DNA of 64,000 nucleotides from Microbacterium wangchenii (GTDB lineage Bacteria; Actinomycetota; Actinomycetes; Actinomycetales; Microbacteriaceae): contig NZ_CP038266.1 of NCBI RefSeq assembly GCF_004564355.1, forward strand, positions 3,286,001 to 3,350,000, read 5' to 3'. Position 1 is the first letter of the stretch, and each line of letters starts with the position of its first letter. Made by a program: the position numbers and the translations under genes. The notes under the pieces were generated by a model. The model was not told where the DNA came from, searched no databases, and saw nothing but the letters and a program-made list of their open reading frames with translations. Positions 10,251 to 18,671 of the stretch are shown piece after piece.

Positions 10251-10652
10251 ATGACCGACACCAAGCCCTCCGTCCTCTTCGTCTGCGTCCACAACGCCGG
10301 CCGCTCACAAATGGCCGCCGGCTTCCTCCGCGACATCGCCGGCGACCGCATCGAGGTCCGCTCCGCCGGGTCCATGCCCGCGGACCAGATCAATCCCACC
10401 GCGGTCGAGGCGATGGCAGAGCTCGGTATCGACATCACCGCGGAGCAGCCGAAGATCCTCACCACCGAAGCCGTGCAGGCATCCGATGTCGTCATCACCA
10501 TGGGGTGTGGAGACGCCTGCCCGTTCTTCCCCGGCAAGCGCTACGAGGACTGGAAACTCGACGACCCCGCCGGGCAGGGCATCGACGCAGTCCGCCCGAT
10601 CCGCGACGACATCCGAGAGCGCATCCAGCAGCTCGTCAGCGAGCTCGTCTGA
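10251..10652 (+). CDS. arsC: arsenate reductase ArsC, LMW-phosphatase type
   Basis: A 133-residue reductase of arsenate to arsenite. The P-loop is Cys12-X5-Arg18 in FVCVHNAGRSQ; VVITMGCGDACPFFPGKRYEDW carries the conserved acid and further Cys residues. The sequence resembles the mycothiol-coupled ArsC of Corynebacterium more than the thioredoxin-coupled enzyme of Staphylococcus (family knowledge; not tested). GGAG at 10241-10244 supports ATG 10251 over ATG 10236, which overlaps the previous stop. It is the last gene of the operon. Confidence 0.94.
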   Translation: MTDTKPSVLFVCVHNAGRSQMAAGFLRDIAGDRIEVRSAGSMPADQINPTAVEAMAELGIDITAEQPKILTTEAVQASDVVITMGCGDACPFFPGKRYEDWKLDDPAGQGIDAVRPIRDDIRERIQQLVSELV

Positions 10653-10675
10653 CGTGGCAGCACCCCACGCATGAC

Positions 10676-10705
10676 GGAGGCCCACGCCTGAGCGTGCGGG
10701 CCTCC
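10676..10705 (+). terminator. hairpin after the arsenic operon
   Basis: A near-perfect inverted repeat, GGAGGCCCACGC with GCGTGCGGGCCTCC around a CTGA loop, follows the arsC stop by 23 bases. There is no T-run. It could be a factor-dependent or weak intrinsic terminator. Confidence 0.55.
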
Positions 10706-10758
10706 GAGGGCGATGCCGAGCTGGAGGTCCGAGGAGCGGGCGCTTCGGTGGATGACGA

Positions 10759-10787
10759 AGAAGGGGCGGCTTGAGGCCGCCCCTTCT
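10759..10787. terminator. bidirectional terminator between arsC and sulP
   Basis: A 12-bp stem (AAGGGGCGGC paired with GCCGCCCCTT, extended by two outer pairs) closes a TTGAG loop and is followed by TCTCT on the plus strand. It lies between two convergent genes and can serve both. Confidence 0.75.
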
Positions 10788-10804
10788 CTCTGCGTGATCG
10801 TGGG

Positions 10805-12319
10805 TCAGTGGCCGCTGCCAAGGTTGCCGGTGAGGCGGCCATGGAACGCTGCCGCGGTGTCATTCAGGCCTTCGATGGTGACGGTCTTGCCATGATTCTC
10901 GTACTTGGTGACGATGGCGTCGAGGGCCGCCACTGTGGAGGCGTCCCAGACGTGGGAGTGGCTCATGTCGATCACTACCGTGTGGGGGTCGTCGGCGTAC
11001 TCGAACTGCGTGGTGAGGTCGTTGCTGGAGGCGAAGAAGAGTTCTCCATTGACGGCATAGTGCGCTGTAGCCGTGTAAGCGTTGACGGTGCGGGTGACGC
11101 TGACAAAGTGCGCGACCCGTCGGGCGAACATGATCATCGCGGCGATGACCCCGAGGATGACGCCGATCGCAAGATTGTGCGTCCAGACGGTCGCGATCAC
11201 GGTGATGAGCATGACGGCGGTCTCGCTCTTCGGCATGCGCTTGAGCGTGCCCCAGCGGATGCTGTGCCAGTCGAAGGTCGCGATCGAGACGAGGATCATG
11301 ACCGCGACGAGCGCGGCCATCGGGATGATCGCCACCACGTCGCCGAGCGCGAGAACGAGGACCAGCAGGAAGACACCGGCGAGGAAGGTGGAGATCCGCG
11401 TGCGTGCGCCGGAGGCCTTGACGTTGATCATCGTCTGGCCGATCATCGCGCACCCGCCCATGCCGCCGAACGCGCCGGAGAGGATGTTCGCCGCTCCCTG
11501 GCCCAGCGCCTCGCGGGTCTTGCGTGAGTGGGTGTCGGTGATGTCGTCGACGAGCTTCGCGGTCATGAGCGACTCGAGCAGGCCGACGACGGCCATCGCG
11601 AGAGCGTAGGGGGCGATGATCTGCAGCGTCTCGAAGGTGAGAGGCACGTTGGGGATGAACAGCTCGGGAAGACTGTGCGGGAGCTCTCCCTGGTCGCCGA
11701 CGTTCGGGACGTTCCAGGCGAAGACGACGACTGCCGCGGTGAGCAGCACGATCGCGACGAGCGGTGCCGGGATGACCTTCGTGATCCGCGGCATGAGGTA
11801 CATCACGAGCAGGCCGACCGCGACGAGTGGGTAGACCAACCAGGGCACATCGATGAGCTGCGGGAACTGCGAGGTGAAGATGAGGATCGCCAGGGCGTTC
11901 ACGAAGCCGACCATCACCGAGCGCGGGATGAATCGCATGAGCTTCGCGACACCCAGCAGGGCCAGCACGATCTGGACGAGCCCGCCCAGGAGCACGGTGG
12001 CGATGAAGTAATCCATGCCATACTCGCGAGCCACCGGTGCGATGACGAGCGCGATCGCGCCGGTCGCCGCGGTGATCATCGCGGGGCGGCCGCCGAGGAA
12101 CGCGATCGCGACGGCCATGATGAACGACGAGAACAGACCGACGCGTGGGTCAACGCCCGCGATGATCGAGAACGCGATCGCCTCCGGGATCAGGGCAAGT
12201 GCGACGACGAGGCCCGCGAGGACTTCACGGGTGAGCAGGCGCGGGCTGCGCAGCGCCTGCATGACGGTGGGTTCGATGCGGTAACGCGCGGAGTCACGAG
12301 TGGGGGTGACGGCAGTCAT
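10805..12319 (-). CDS. SulP-family anion transporter with STAS domain
   Basis: This 504-residue permease of the SulP/SLC26 family has about 11 membrane helices, the family motif [23 protein letters not shown] near the N-terminus, [15 protein letters not shown] in the middle, and a C-terminal STAS domain (about 395-504; [20 protein letters not shown]). SulP members carry sulfate, bicarbonate or other anions; the substrate is not deducible here. GGAGGG six bases before ATG 12319 fits. It is divergent from a MerR regulator, which probably controls it, and convergent with the arsenic operon. Confidence 0.92.
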   Translation of the reverse strand: MTAVTPTRDSARYRIEPTVMQALRSPRLLTREVLAGLVVALALIPEAIAFSIIAGVDPRVGLFSSFIMAVAIAFLGGRPAMITAATGAIALVIAPVAREYGMDYFIATVLLGGLVQIVLALLGVAKLMRFIPRSVMVGFVNALAILIFTSQFPQLIDVPWLVYPLVAVGLLVMYLMPRITKVIPAPLVAIVLLTAAVVVFAWNVPNVGDQGELPHSLPELFIPNVPLTFETLQIIAPYALAMAVVGLLESLMTAKLVDDITDTHSRKTREALGQGAANILSGAFGGMGGCAMIGQTMINVKASGARTRISTFLAGVFLLVLVLALGDVVAIIPMAALVAVMILVSIATFDWHSIRWGTLKRMPKSETAVMLITVIATVWTHNLAIGVILGVIAAMIMFARRVAHFVSVTRTVNAYTATAHYAVNGELFFASSNDLTTQFEYADDPHTVVIDMSHSHVWDASTVAALDAIVTKYENHGKTVTIEGLNDTAAAFHGRLTGNLGSGH

Positions 12320-12450
12320 GTGCCCTCCGGGTGTGGGCTCTCTCGTGAGAGCGCGGGAAACGAATGGGAGCGCAAGCGGTGCGCAGGCGTCGGTCAGCCC
12401 GACACGGGAGGATAAAGGGGAGCGGACGGAGAGCCGCGCCGATCTAGACT

Positions 12451-12465
12451 CTAACGTAACGTTAG
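12451..12465. promoter_or_regulatory. MerR-type dyad operator
   Basis: CTAACGTAACGTTAG is a perfect 7+1+7 dyad lying directly before the MerR gene and in the divergent sulP promoter region. MerR regulators bind such dyads within over-long promoter spacers. Confidence 0.7.
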
Positions 12466-12469
12466 TGTT

Positions 12470-12865
12470 GTGGGGAAATCAGTGGAAGACGAACACGAAA
12501 CCGTCGAGACAATGCGGATCGGCGAGGTGGCCGAGCGCACGGCGCTCTCATTCCGATCGCTCCGACACTGGGACGACGTGGGGCTCGTGCAGCCGTCCGC
12601 ACGCACTGAGGGCGGGTTCCGGCTCTACACCGAGAAAGACGTCGAACGCATCCTCATCATCCGCAGAATGAAACCGTTGGGATACACCCTCGACGAGATG
12701 CGGGAACTCCTCGACGTCGTCGATGCCCTCACCATCCACCCGAGCGACATCGCATTGCGAGCCCGAATCGACGAAATCCGTGACGGCGCCGACCAGCGCC
12801 GTCAGAAGCTCACGGAACAGCTCGCCATGGCCGACGAGTTCGTGCAGCTGCTCGGCCAGCTCTAA
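12470..12865 (+). CDS. MerR-family regulator
   Basis: About 131 residues. The N-terminal winged helix reads MRIGEVAERTALSFRSLRHWD with the DDVGLVQPSARTEGGFRLY wing, followed by the second HTH (ERILIIRRMKPLGYTLDEM) and a dimerising helix at the C-terminus. No Cys-based metal site is present, so metal sensing is unlikely. GTG 12470 begins the open frame, but GTG 12482 has GGGGA at a better distance. The close operator and divergent sulP suggest joint control of itself and sulP. Confidence 0.9.
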   Translation: MGKSVEDEHETVETMRIGEVAERTALSFRSLRHWDDVGLVQPSARTEGGFRLYTEKDVERILIIRRMKPLGYTLDEMRELLDVVDALTIHPSDIALRARIDEIRDGADQRRQKLTEQLAMADEFVQLLGQL

Positions 12866-13159
12866 AGCGACGGATAGGCCCGGTCCGAGGCCTCGGACCC
12901 ATAGCCGATCGGCCTGCCGGAAACGATCGTGTTCGGTGAGCAAGTAGTCGAGTCCCGGCGCCCGCCTTCGAGAACAGCCCCGCGAGACGCAGTCGTTGCC
13001 GCTCGGGCAGCGGCGAAGGCCTTTGCGGGTCATTTGCGTCCGAACTGCCCGCAGATCTCGATCGCTCCTCCGGTAGTCGGTCCGAGCTATAGGCTGACGC
13101 CGGCGGTGCCCTATCGGAGCGACTGAGCACGTCTTCATCGGGTGACTACGGGGGAAACA

Positions 13160-13651
13160 GTGCCGACAAGAACGAAAAGGTCGTTACTCGCTGCGTGGTC
13201 GATCATCGTGTTGACCTGCACGGGATGCAGCACCTCTGCTCCCAGCGACGTCAACACCCCGCCGGCAAGTGAACCTGACCTCGAGGTGGCATCGCCGCAA
13301 GAAACTGTTGGTCCGGACCTTTGCGACACTTCGACTGCAGAGTCGCTTGAGCTTCTTAACGCCGCGATGGATCGGATGGATAGAGCCTCGTCATCGGCTG
13401 AGATCGAGGAGGCTTCAGCTCCGATGAATGACTTGTTCACTCAGACGGGCGAGAACTTGGGCCAGCATTGCGGACGTGACCGGGCGGGCGCAGCCGTCTC
13501 AGAATTGATTGTCTGGGCATCCTCGGCCGCAAGCAGTCGCCCGCCCTTCAGTGCGAGCTTCGCGGAGGGTTTCCTAGAGTCCGTCTGTGGCCTTGATGCG
13601 GAGCTTGGCATTGAGTTCACCCCGCCCGCTCAGATTGCGTGCGCCGGCTGA
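13160..13651 (+). CDS. small secreted protein, possible lipoprotein
   Basis: About 163 residues of unknown function. A signal-like start (basic RTKRS, then LLAAWSIIVLTCTGC) ends in a Cys that may be lipidated, although Cys at position -3 is unusual for a lipobox. The rest is acidic and Ser/Ala rich, with several Cys (CDTST, GQHCGRD, SVCGLD, QIACAG). GTG 13160 has GGGGGAAA upstream; GTG 13142 is the longer option. It stands alone. Confidence 0.6.
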   Translation: MPTRTKRSLLAAWSIIVLTCTGCSTSAPSDVNTPPASEPDLEVASPQETVGPDLCDTSTAESLELLNAAMDRMDRASSSAEIEEASAPMNDLFTQTGENLGQHCGRDRAGAAVSELIVWASSAASSRPPFSASFAEGFLESVCGLDAELGIEFTPPAQIACAG

Positions 13652-13708
13652 CATGCGCTGAGCCGATCGCAGAAAGCGGCTGCGCTGCTGCCTGTCTACT
13701 CAGACAAG

Positions 13709-14185
13709 CTAGCGCCAGTCCTCTTCGTCAAAGTCCGAGCAGGCGGGCCGATCCGTGTTGTCGAAGCAGAATCCGACAACGAAGCCCTCTCGCGCTTCGT
13801 CACGGCTGACGTACTCGTTCTCCTGTAGACCCCAGTCGACGTCGTCCTTATGCGCGAAGGCCCCCGCGTAGAGGTCTTCCCACCCACTGCAAGTGTCAAA
13901 GATCGGATCGATCGCTGCGGCATACTGCGCCTCTTCGTCAGCCATCAGAGCATCCAGTTCGACTTGCTCCTCAGCTGTGATCTCACCGTCCGCATAGAGG
14001 TCGTCGTAGGCGGAGCCAAAGAACGGATGCGTGTCGTAGTGCTGATTCATGTTCTCGGACGCGACGTCGAACGCCTCGGCACATGGATCGCTCGCGCTCG
14101 GGACAGGCTCGCCTCCGACGCACCCGGACAACAAAAGTGCCGCGAGACCCAGAAGGACACCTGAAACGAGACCACGTCGACTCAT
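13709..14185 (-). CDS. lipoprotein of unknown function
   Basis: 158 residues with a clear lipoprotein signal: MSRRGLVSGVLLGLAALLLSGC, lipobox LSGC. The mature part is strongly acidic, with Cys in DPCAEAF, DTCSGW, GFCFDN and PACSDF that may form two disulfides. It resembles many short actinobacterial lipoproteins, but no named family is recognised. Confidence 0.75.
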   Translation of the reverse strand: MSRRGLVSGVLLGLAALLLSGCVGGEPVPSASDPCAEAFDVASENMNQHYDTHPFFGSAYDDLYADGEITAEEQVELDALMADEEAQYAAAIDPIFDTCSGWEDLYAGAFAHKDDVDWGLQENEYVSRDEAREGFVVGFCFDNTDRPACSDFDEEDWR

Positions 14186-14351
14186 AAAGCGACCCTAGCG
14201 AGCGCTGCCGAAGTAGTGAATCGAGCGCTACACCTCGTCGAGATCGGAACCATCGACCCACCGGGCCTGGTCTGTCGATCGCCCGATCACACCCAGTTCA
14301 TGTGAGCAGGCGAGGTCCCGGGGCCACCCCTGCGACCCATTGTTCGCATTC

Positions 14352-14612
14352 TCACCCGTACGCGCGGTGAACGCGCCAACCGTCTTCTGCCCGGTACACG
14401 TCGAACACTAGGGACCGCTCCTCGGTGTCGGTTGCTTGGAACCTCCAGCCGTAGAGGCCGCGGTGCTCCTCAAGCGGAGCCGCCCACACCGACTCGCGCA
14501 GCCGTGTCGGCGTGTCTGTGACCAGCCACCGACGACCGGCATAGACCATGCGCGCCGGTACTTCGTTGACCATCCAAAGGGTGGTTTCGCGCTGGTTCAT
14601 CGTTGTGGTCAT
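14352..14612 (-). CDS. DUF6504-like small protein
   Basis: This 86-residue protein with Trp- and Arg-rich strands (RRWLVTDTPTRLRE; YGWRFQATD; SLVFDVYRAEDGWRVHRAYG) matches what I know of DUF6504, which in actinobacteria usually sits next to the mutagenesis genes imuB and dnaE2. Those genes are absent here. An SOS box lies just upstream, shared with the divergent gene. It may bind nucleic acid (inference only). Confidence 0.65.
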   Translation of the reverse strand: MTTTMNQRETTLWMVNEVPARMVYAGRRWLVTDTPTRLRESVWAAPLEEHRGLYGWRFQATDTEERSLVFDVYRAEDGWRVHRAYG

Positions 14613-14624
14613 GACACCTGATAA

Positions 14625-14640
14625 TAGAACAAGTGTTCGA
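14625..14640. promoter_or_regulatory. LexA (SOS) box
   Basis: The complement reads TCGAACACTTGTTCTA, matching the actinobacterial LexA box TCGAAC-N4-GTTCGA at 11 of 12 fixed positions. It lies 13 bases before the DUF6504-like gene and 40 before the divergent gene, so both may be DNA-damage inducible. Confidence 0.75.
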
Positions 14641-14679
14641 ACCTAACTAGTGTCAAACCAACTAACGAGGGAGGCGGCC

Positions 14680-15006
14680 GTGGGCACCAACCGACGGTAC
14701 GCCGCGCACTTCGATCGCCTCATGGATGAGCGCATCATTCAACGCGTGGCCGACACGGCGGGCCCCCTGCAGACCCTCTCTTCCGAGGAGCTCGAGCTGG
14801 AGCGTGAGCCGTTCACGCGTGATCCCCAACCCAAACCGGTCCGCGCGTGGGTGCGCTTCGGTGACACACCCGTACTCGTTGATGCCGAGGCGTGCAGCTG
14901 GACGAGACACGCCGCCGCGATCCGCTTCACGGTCGCCGGCCGTGAGTACAAGACGTGGGTGTGGGCCTCTGCCGTGCGCGAGGCTCCGCAACGGCCTTCG
15001 CCCTAG
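14680..15006 (+). CDS. unknown 108-residue protein in SOS-box locus
   Basis: GTG 14680 is chosen because GAGGGAGG lies 6 bases upstream; an earlier GTG at 14650 has no ribosome site. The protein begins with a basic helix (TNRRYAAHFDRLMDERI) and ends with a beta-rich part that includes WVRFGDTPVLVDAEACSWT and KTWVWASAV. No family is recognised. It is divergent from the DUF6504-like gene over a LexA box. Its stop overlaps that of the minus-strand zinc-ribbon gene. Confidence 0.6.
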   Translation: MGTNRRYAAHFDRLMDERIIQRVADTAGPLQTLSSEELELEREPFTRDPQPKPVRAWVRFGDTPVLVDAEACSWTRHAAAIRFTVAGREYKTWVWASAVREAPQRPSP

Positions 15007-15131
15007 ATCCCGATGAGAACGACCTGACAAGTGGCGCACCAGTAGGCGTGGCCAGCATGTCTGAGCACGGTTCCGCACTCTGGACACCGCGGCTGGGCGG
15101 CCACCTCGAAACCGTCCTCCTCGATCGACAT
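15003..15131 (-). CDS. 42-residue zinc-ribbon protein
   Basis: From ATG 15131 the minus strand encodes a tiny protein with two knuckles, CPECG and CATC, separated by 13 residues (RCPECGTVLRHAGHAYWCATC). That spacing is a standard zinc ribbon. It ends VVLIGI at a stop overlapping the convergent gene's stop. Such orphan ribbons occur widely in actinobacteria; the role is unknown. No strong ribosome site, so the start is moderate. Confidence 0.6.
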   Translation of the reverse strand: MSIEEDGFEVAAQPRCPECGTVLRHAGHAYWCATCQVVLIGI

Positions 15132-15260
15132 GCGTCCGGAGCGTAGCCGAAGGGCGACCGTCGCTCCAGTGGCTCTCGCTCGCGAGAAGCGCCCAGAACG
15201 CCTCGTTGCGACGCAGGTCGTCAGCGAAGCGGCCCCGCGAGCCTCGAGGGGGCGATCGCC

Positions 15261-16457
15261 TCAGCCAGCAGGAGACTTGGATGCATCGACCTCTAAGTGT
15301 GCGTCAGGCTCGGCGAGCCACTCGCGAACGCGGCGCTTCCATCGCTCCGGATCCGAGTTCCAACACAGGGTGTGATCCGCGGAGAACATCTCGAGTTCGA
15401 CCGTCTCGGGCTGCTTTCCGACGAGCTGACGGGCAGCGGCTGGCGGAGACGAGCTGTCATGGGTTCCATGAAGGATCAGCGTCGGAAGCGGAACCGGTCC
15501 CGACGCGGACCGAGAGACCCAATCGAAGCGCCTTAGCCGTATCGGTGCGCGCAACCCTACGGCTCGCGCCAACGGCTTGCATTCCAACCATGGACGCGCG
15601 AGCGCGCCAGTCTCAGAAGGCAAGCCAACTCGGGAGCAGTTGGCGGCGATGGTCGTGTACCAGTCCAGGACCGGTGAGTCGAGGATGAGCCGGTCCAGGA
15701 CGCCTGTGAATTCATGGTCCATGGCGATTTGCAGCGCGATCGCCGCACCCATGGACCATCCGAAGAGCACGATCCGTTCGGCACCGTGCGCGACGGCGTA
15801 CCTCACCGCAGCGCGAACGTCCTCCGCCTCACTATCTCCGAGAGTCGAGCGACCCGCTCCTACGGTCGGGCCCTCGCCGTCGTTGCGGTAGGTGACGACG
15901 AGCGAAACGAAGCCGACTTCGGTAGCGACCTGCACACCCCGGAGTGTGCCCGCTCGAGGGCTGGCGAGTCCGTGGACGTGGATCGCCCAGTCGCTCCCCC
16001 GGGTTTCCGGCGGGCGGACGAGCCATGCCGGCGCAGGCCCGGCGGGCGTCTCTATGACCACTCCCTCCACGTCGAGACCCGCGTCCGCCGGGTCGCGATA
16101 GTAGATGCCACTCCACGATGCGCGCCGCCCCACACCCAGTGCGCCCATGGGATCGACCGAACCCACCAGGCGCGTCACGGTTCGAGAATCCCGGGCGACG
16201 ACAGGGCCGAGCCGGACCCATCCGCCGCCCTCGAGCCAGAGGTTATAGACGCCGGGCGTCGCCGTCGCGGAGGTGCGGTCGAGGACGACTGCATCGTGGT
16301 CACCGTGCCGAACGATCCCCCATATTGAGAGGTTGTAGACCCTCCCGGCCGCAGGCGCCGTGAGTCGTCGGGCGATCACGAAACCGAGACTCACGGTCCC
16401 GGCGAGGATGGCTGCGGCAAGCCCGCTCACGGCCGCGGCAGCCGCGCGGAGTCTCAA
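15261..16457 (-). CDS. membrane-anchored alpha/beta hydrolase
   Basis: 398 residues from TTG 16457, which overlaps the preceding stop (TTGA). An N-terminal helix (VSGLAAAILAGTVSLGFVIA) suggests membrane anchoring, with the enzyme outside or held at the membrane. The catalytic triad is readable: Ser235 in GWSMGA, Asp334 in HGTHDSSSP, His362 in ADHTLCW. HVHG around residue 160 is the oxyanion region. The N-terminal ~130 residues before the hydrolase fold are beta-rich and of unknown role. It is the last gene of an operon with a membrane protein, an ImmA/IrrE protease and an Xre regulator. The substrate is unknown. Confidence 0.85.
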   Translation of the reverse strand: MRLRAAAAAVSGLAAAILAGTVSLGFVIARRLTAPAAGRVYNLSIWGIVRHGDHDAVVLDRTSATATPGVYNLWLEGGGWVRLGPVVARDSRTVTRLVGSVDPMGALGVGRRASWSGIYYRDPADAGLDVEGVVIETPAGPAPAWLVRPPETRGSDWAIHVHGLASPRAGTLRGVQVATEVGFVSLVVTYRNDGEGPTVGAGRSTLGDSEAEDVRAAVRYAVAHGAERIVLFGWSMGAAIALQIAMDHEFTGVLDRLILDSPVLDWYTTIAANCSRVGLPSETGALARPWLECKPLARAVGLRAPIRLRRFDWVSRSASGPVPLPTLILHGTHDSSSPPAAARQLVGKQPETVELEMFSADHTLCWNSDPERWKRRVREWLAEPDAHLEVDASKSPAG

Positions 16458-17461
16458 CGTATGACTCTCGCCGGCACACCCTGACTCGGCGCGTATACGC
16501 CTGAGCCGCTTCCGAGCAGGTGCGCCTCAGCTGCCTCAACAAGCAATCGCTCCGCTTCGCTCAGCGCAAACGAGACGCGCGGATCAACCGCGGCATCCCG
16601 GATCTCGACGAGCTGCCGGTGAAGCCGCGTCTCAGCGTCCGCGGCACTGAAGCCCGCCGCGTTCTGCTGGCTCATCCCAGGCCGGACGCGGTTCGCTCTC
16701 TGCCAGATCGGCGCTGTCTGAGAGACGAGCTCGCTCGTCGCACGTGCCCGGGAACGAGCACGCAGCCAGCGAATCGCCGGCTGACTGGCCAAACCGACGC
16801 AGAGAAAGACGAACGTCGACAGCACAAGCGGACTGTACGCAGCGCCCAGCCTGAGCATCAACGAGACGTTGCCCGAGAGGTGCGCGATATCCATCGCGAC
16901 GACCACTGCCACCAGACCGAGGCCCAGCGCACTACCGATCAAGAGGGAGACCGCCGGCAACCGATCGACTCCTTCGCTGAGCCGGACCTGCCGCGTCGCG
17001 ACCGCGGCCATCGCCGTCAGAACGATTCCGTCGTACGCAAACTGGATCACCGAATACGCGGCCGCGGCCGGCTGGGCGCCATAGTCCAGCATGAACGTCG
17101 TTGTCGTCACGCCTCGGTCGATGAGGGCGAACGCGACAACGGCTGACACGAGCGCAACCACGAGCACCGTTCGCCCTAGTGCAAGACGCACGATGCGCGG
17201 GCGGTACTCCGTGGCCTTGGCAATTGCCCGCCCCAAGAAGAAGATGCCGACCATGAGCGCGAGGTCCGCCGCCAACGTCACGAGGTTCCCGCCACCGAGC
17301 AGAAGATCAACGGGGCGGTACACGCTGTCGGTGCTCAGCGTCATCGCCACGGCGATGGTCAACGCCGACCACAGGATGCTGCGGTCGGTGCGGCCACGTC
17401 GCAAGATGAGCAGGCTTGCGACGAGCACCCACAGCAACGCGGAGACGATGAGCTGCGTCAT
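16454..17461 (-). CDS. seven-helix membrane protein, MAB_1171c/DUF6545-like
   Basis: 335 residues: about seven membrane helices in residues 1-230, then a soluble tail of ~100 residues (QTAPIWQRANRVRP; LHRQLVEIRDAAVDPR; ALSEAERLLVEAAEAH). This layout and the tail match the DUF6545 proteins annotated as MAB_1171c-like transporters, known to sit beside Xre regulators and ImmA/IrrE proteases in actinobacteria (family knowledge). ATG overlaps the protease stop, and its stop overlaps the hydrolase start. Transport has not been shown for the family, to my knowledge. Confidence 0.8.
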   Translation of the reverse strand: MTQLIVSALLWVLVASLLILRRGRTDRSILWSALTIAVAMTLSTDSVYRPVDLLLGGGNLVTLAADLALMVGIFFLGRAIAKATEYRPRIVRLALGRTVLVVALVSAVVAFALIDRGVTTTTFMLDYGAQPAAAAYSVIQFAYDGIVLTAMAAVATRQVRLSEGVDRLPAVSLLIGSALGLGLVAVVVAMDIAHLSGNVSLMLRLGAAYSPLVLSTFVFLCVGLASQPAIRWLRARSRARATSELVSQTAPIWQRANRVRPGMSQQNAAGFSAADAETRLHRQLVEIRDAAVDPRVSFALSEAERLLVEAAEAHLLGSGSGVYAPSQGVPARVIR

Positions 17462-17922
17462 CCGAAGATCTCCAAGAACTTCGACTCGTGCATCACCGAC
17501 CCCCGGATGGCAGCAGCGAGGTGATCAGCCAGAGTCTCGGCGGCGATCTCATCCGCGGTGACGAGATCCTGCCGTCCCAGCAGACGCCGTCGAGTGGACG
17601 GCGCGATGTCTGGAAGCAAAGCGTCGCGGGCATCAGCTTCGTCGTCGGCGCCGTGGTCGAGAATGATGTGGGCTAGCTCGTGCAAGACGAACTGCTGCCG
17701 ATGCAGAGTCGACTCAGTGCGCGCGTGGAGCACGATGTCCTCAGCGTCGGTCATCAGCCACATCGCGCAGATACCTTCTCGGTCGCTGAGTTCGGCGAGC
17801 TCGACAATCCGCAGCGGTCGGCCGCGCCGACGCTCCACTGCGCCCACGAGCTGACCGAGGGAGAAATGATCTCCGAGCCCCAGCTCCTTTAGCGCCACTG
17901 GCGGGTGAGTTGCGGCCTTCAT
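17458..17922 (-). CDS. ImmA/IrrE-family zinc protease
   Basis: 154 residues with the zinc-protease motif HELAH (81-85) in RQQFVLHELAHIILDH, followed by a later acidic helix (ADEIAAETLADHLAAAIR) that can give the third ligand. ImmA of ICEBs1 and IrrE of Deinococcus cleave partner Xre-type repressors to induce their regulons. The gene follows its Xre partner by 6 bases, with GAAGGGAAG in the end of that gene as ribosome site. Cleavage of the upstream regulator is the expected job (inference). Confidence 0.88.
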   Translation of the reverse strand: MKAATHPPVALKELGLGDHFSLGQLVGAVERRRGRPLRIVELAELSDREGICAMWLMTDAEDIVLHARTESTLHRQQFVLHELAHIILDHGADDEADARDALLPDIAPSTRRRLLGRQDLVTADEIAAETLADHLAAAIRGSVMHESKFLEIFG

Positions 17923-17928
17923 AGTCCG

Positions 17929-18405
17929 TCACTTCCCTTCGTGGCCATCGGACGTGACCACCTTCCGCGGGCCGCGCGCCGCCGGCTCATCGCTAGATTC
18001 GTTCTCGAGGAATCGCGTGATTGCCCGGAGCGCCTCAGGAGAGATGTCGCCTAGGGTGCGCGCTGCATATGACTTGACCTTCGCGACACGCATGGACCGC
18101 ACGAGATCGAGTTGCGCGGCGATCTTGGCGGGCATCGACGCTTCGGGGCTGCCCGCGAGGAAGGCGGCATCGACCTCGAAGAACTCTGCCAACGCTTCAT
18201 ACAGCGCCTGATCCTGCACGTAACGATGACCGTTCACCATGTACGTCCACCGGGACCGGGAGAGATTGACACCGCGCGCTCGCAGGAACGCGGCGATCTG
18301 GGAGTACGTGGGTTCCTCGCCGGTCTGGGCGATCACGACATCCATCAACAGGCGAATGCGTTTAGCTAAATCGTCCGCGGCGGCTTTGCTATCGTCCTCT
18401 GTCAC
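17929..18405 (-). CDS. Xre-family regulator paired with ImmA/IrrE protease
   Basis: About 158 residues from GTG 18405 (AAGGAC upstream); the frame is open to 18468, with ATG 18444 as another choice. An HTH lies in residues ~30-62 (TYSQIAAFLRARGVNLSRSRW, then YMVNGHRY), followed by an alpha-helical C-terminal part that probably dimerises and is the likely protease target. It leads the operon Xre - protease - membrane protein - hydrolase. Three related operators upstream fit self-repression. Confidence 0.85.
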   Translation of the reverse strand: MTEDDSKAAADDLAKRIRLLMDVVIAQTGEEPTYSQIAAFLRARGVNLSRSRWTYMVNGHRYVQDQALYEALAEFFEVDAAFLAGSPEASMPAKIAAQLDLVRSMRVAKVKSYAARTLGDISPEALRAITRFLENESSDEPAARGPRKVVTSDGHEGK

Positions 18406-18468
18406 GCGCTTAACCGTCCTTCGCCTCGGGCTGGGAACGCACATCGTCGGGCCTGCCCGGAGACCCAC

Positions 18469-18572
18469 TCGAGGGTGCTCAAGCTACGCGTTGGGCATGC
18501 TCAAATCAACCATTGCGCCGAGGTGCCTACGAGTGTCAGCATGAACGCCTGACATGTTTGAGCATGCTCAAA
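18469..18572. promoter_or_regulatory. three TTGAGCATGCTCAA operators before the Xre operon
   Basis: A perfect 16-bp palindrome TTTGAGCATGCTCAAA lies at 18557-18572; TTGGGCATGCTCAA at 18491-18504 differs at one base of the 14-bp core; TCGAGGGTGCTCAA at 18469-18482 matches 11 of 14. The first and second sites in this order from the gene are 22 bp apart (two helical turns), the third 67 bp further. They are the probable binding sites of the adjacent Xre regulator. Confidence 0.78.
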
Positions 18573-18644
18573 CCGGTGATCCCCGCGACGCCACGGAGGC
18601 GAAAAGAGGTCGAGATGTCGAACTCCGCGATCACCCCACCATGC

Positions 18645-18667
18645 GTGACCGGACACCCCGCGGTCAC
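18645..18667. terminator. short hairpin after the winged-helix gene
   Basis: GTGACCG and CGGTCAC form a 7-bp stem around GACACCCCG, five bases beyond the stop of the minus-strand winged-helix gene. There is no T-run, so this is a weak terminator candidate. Confidence 0.4.
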
Positions 18668-18671
18668 TCGA

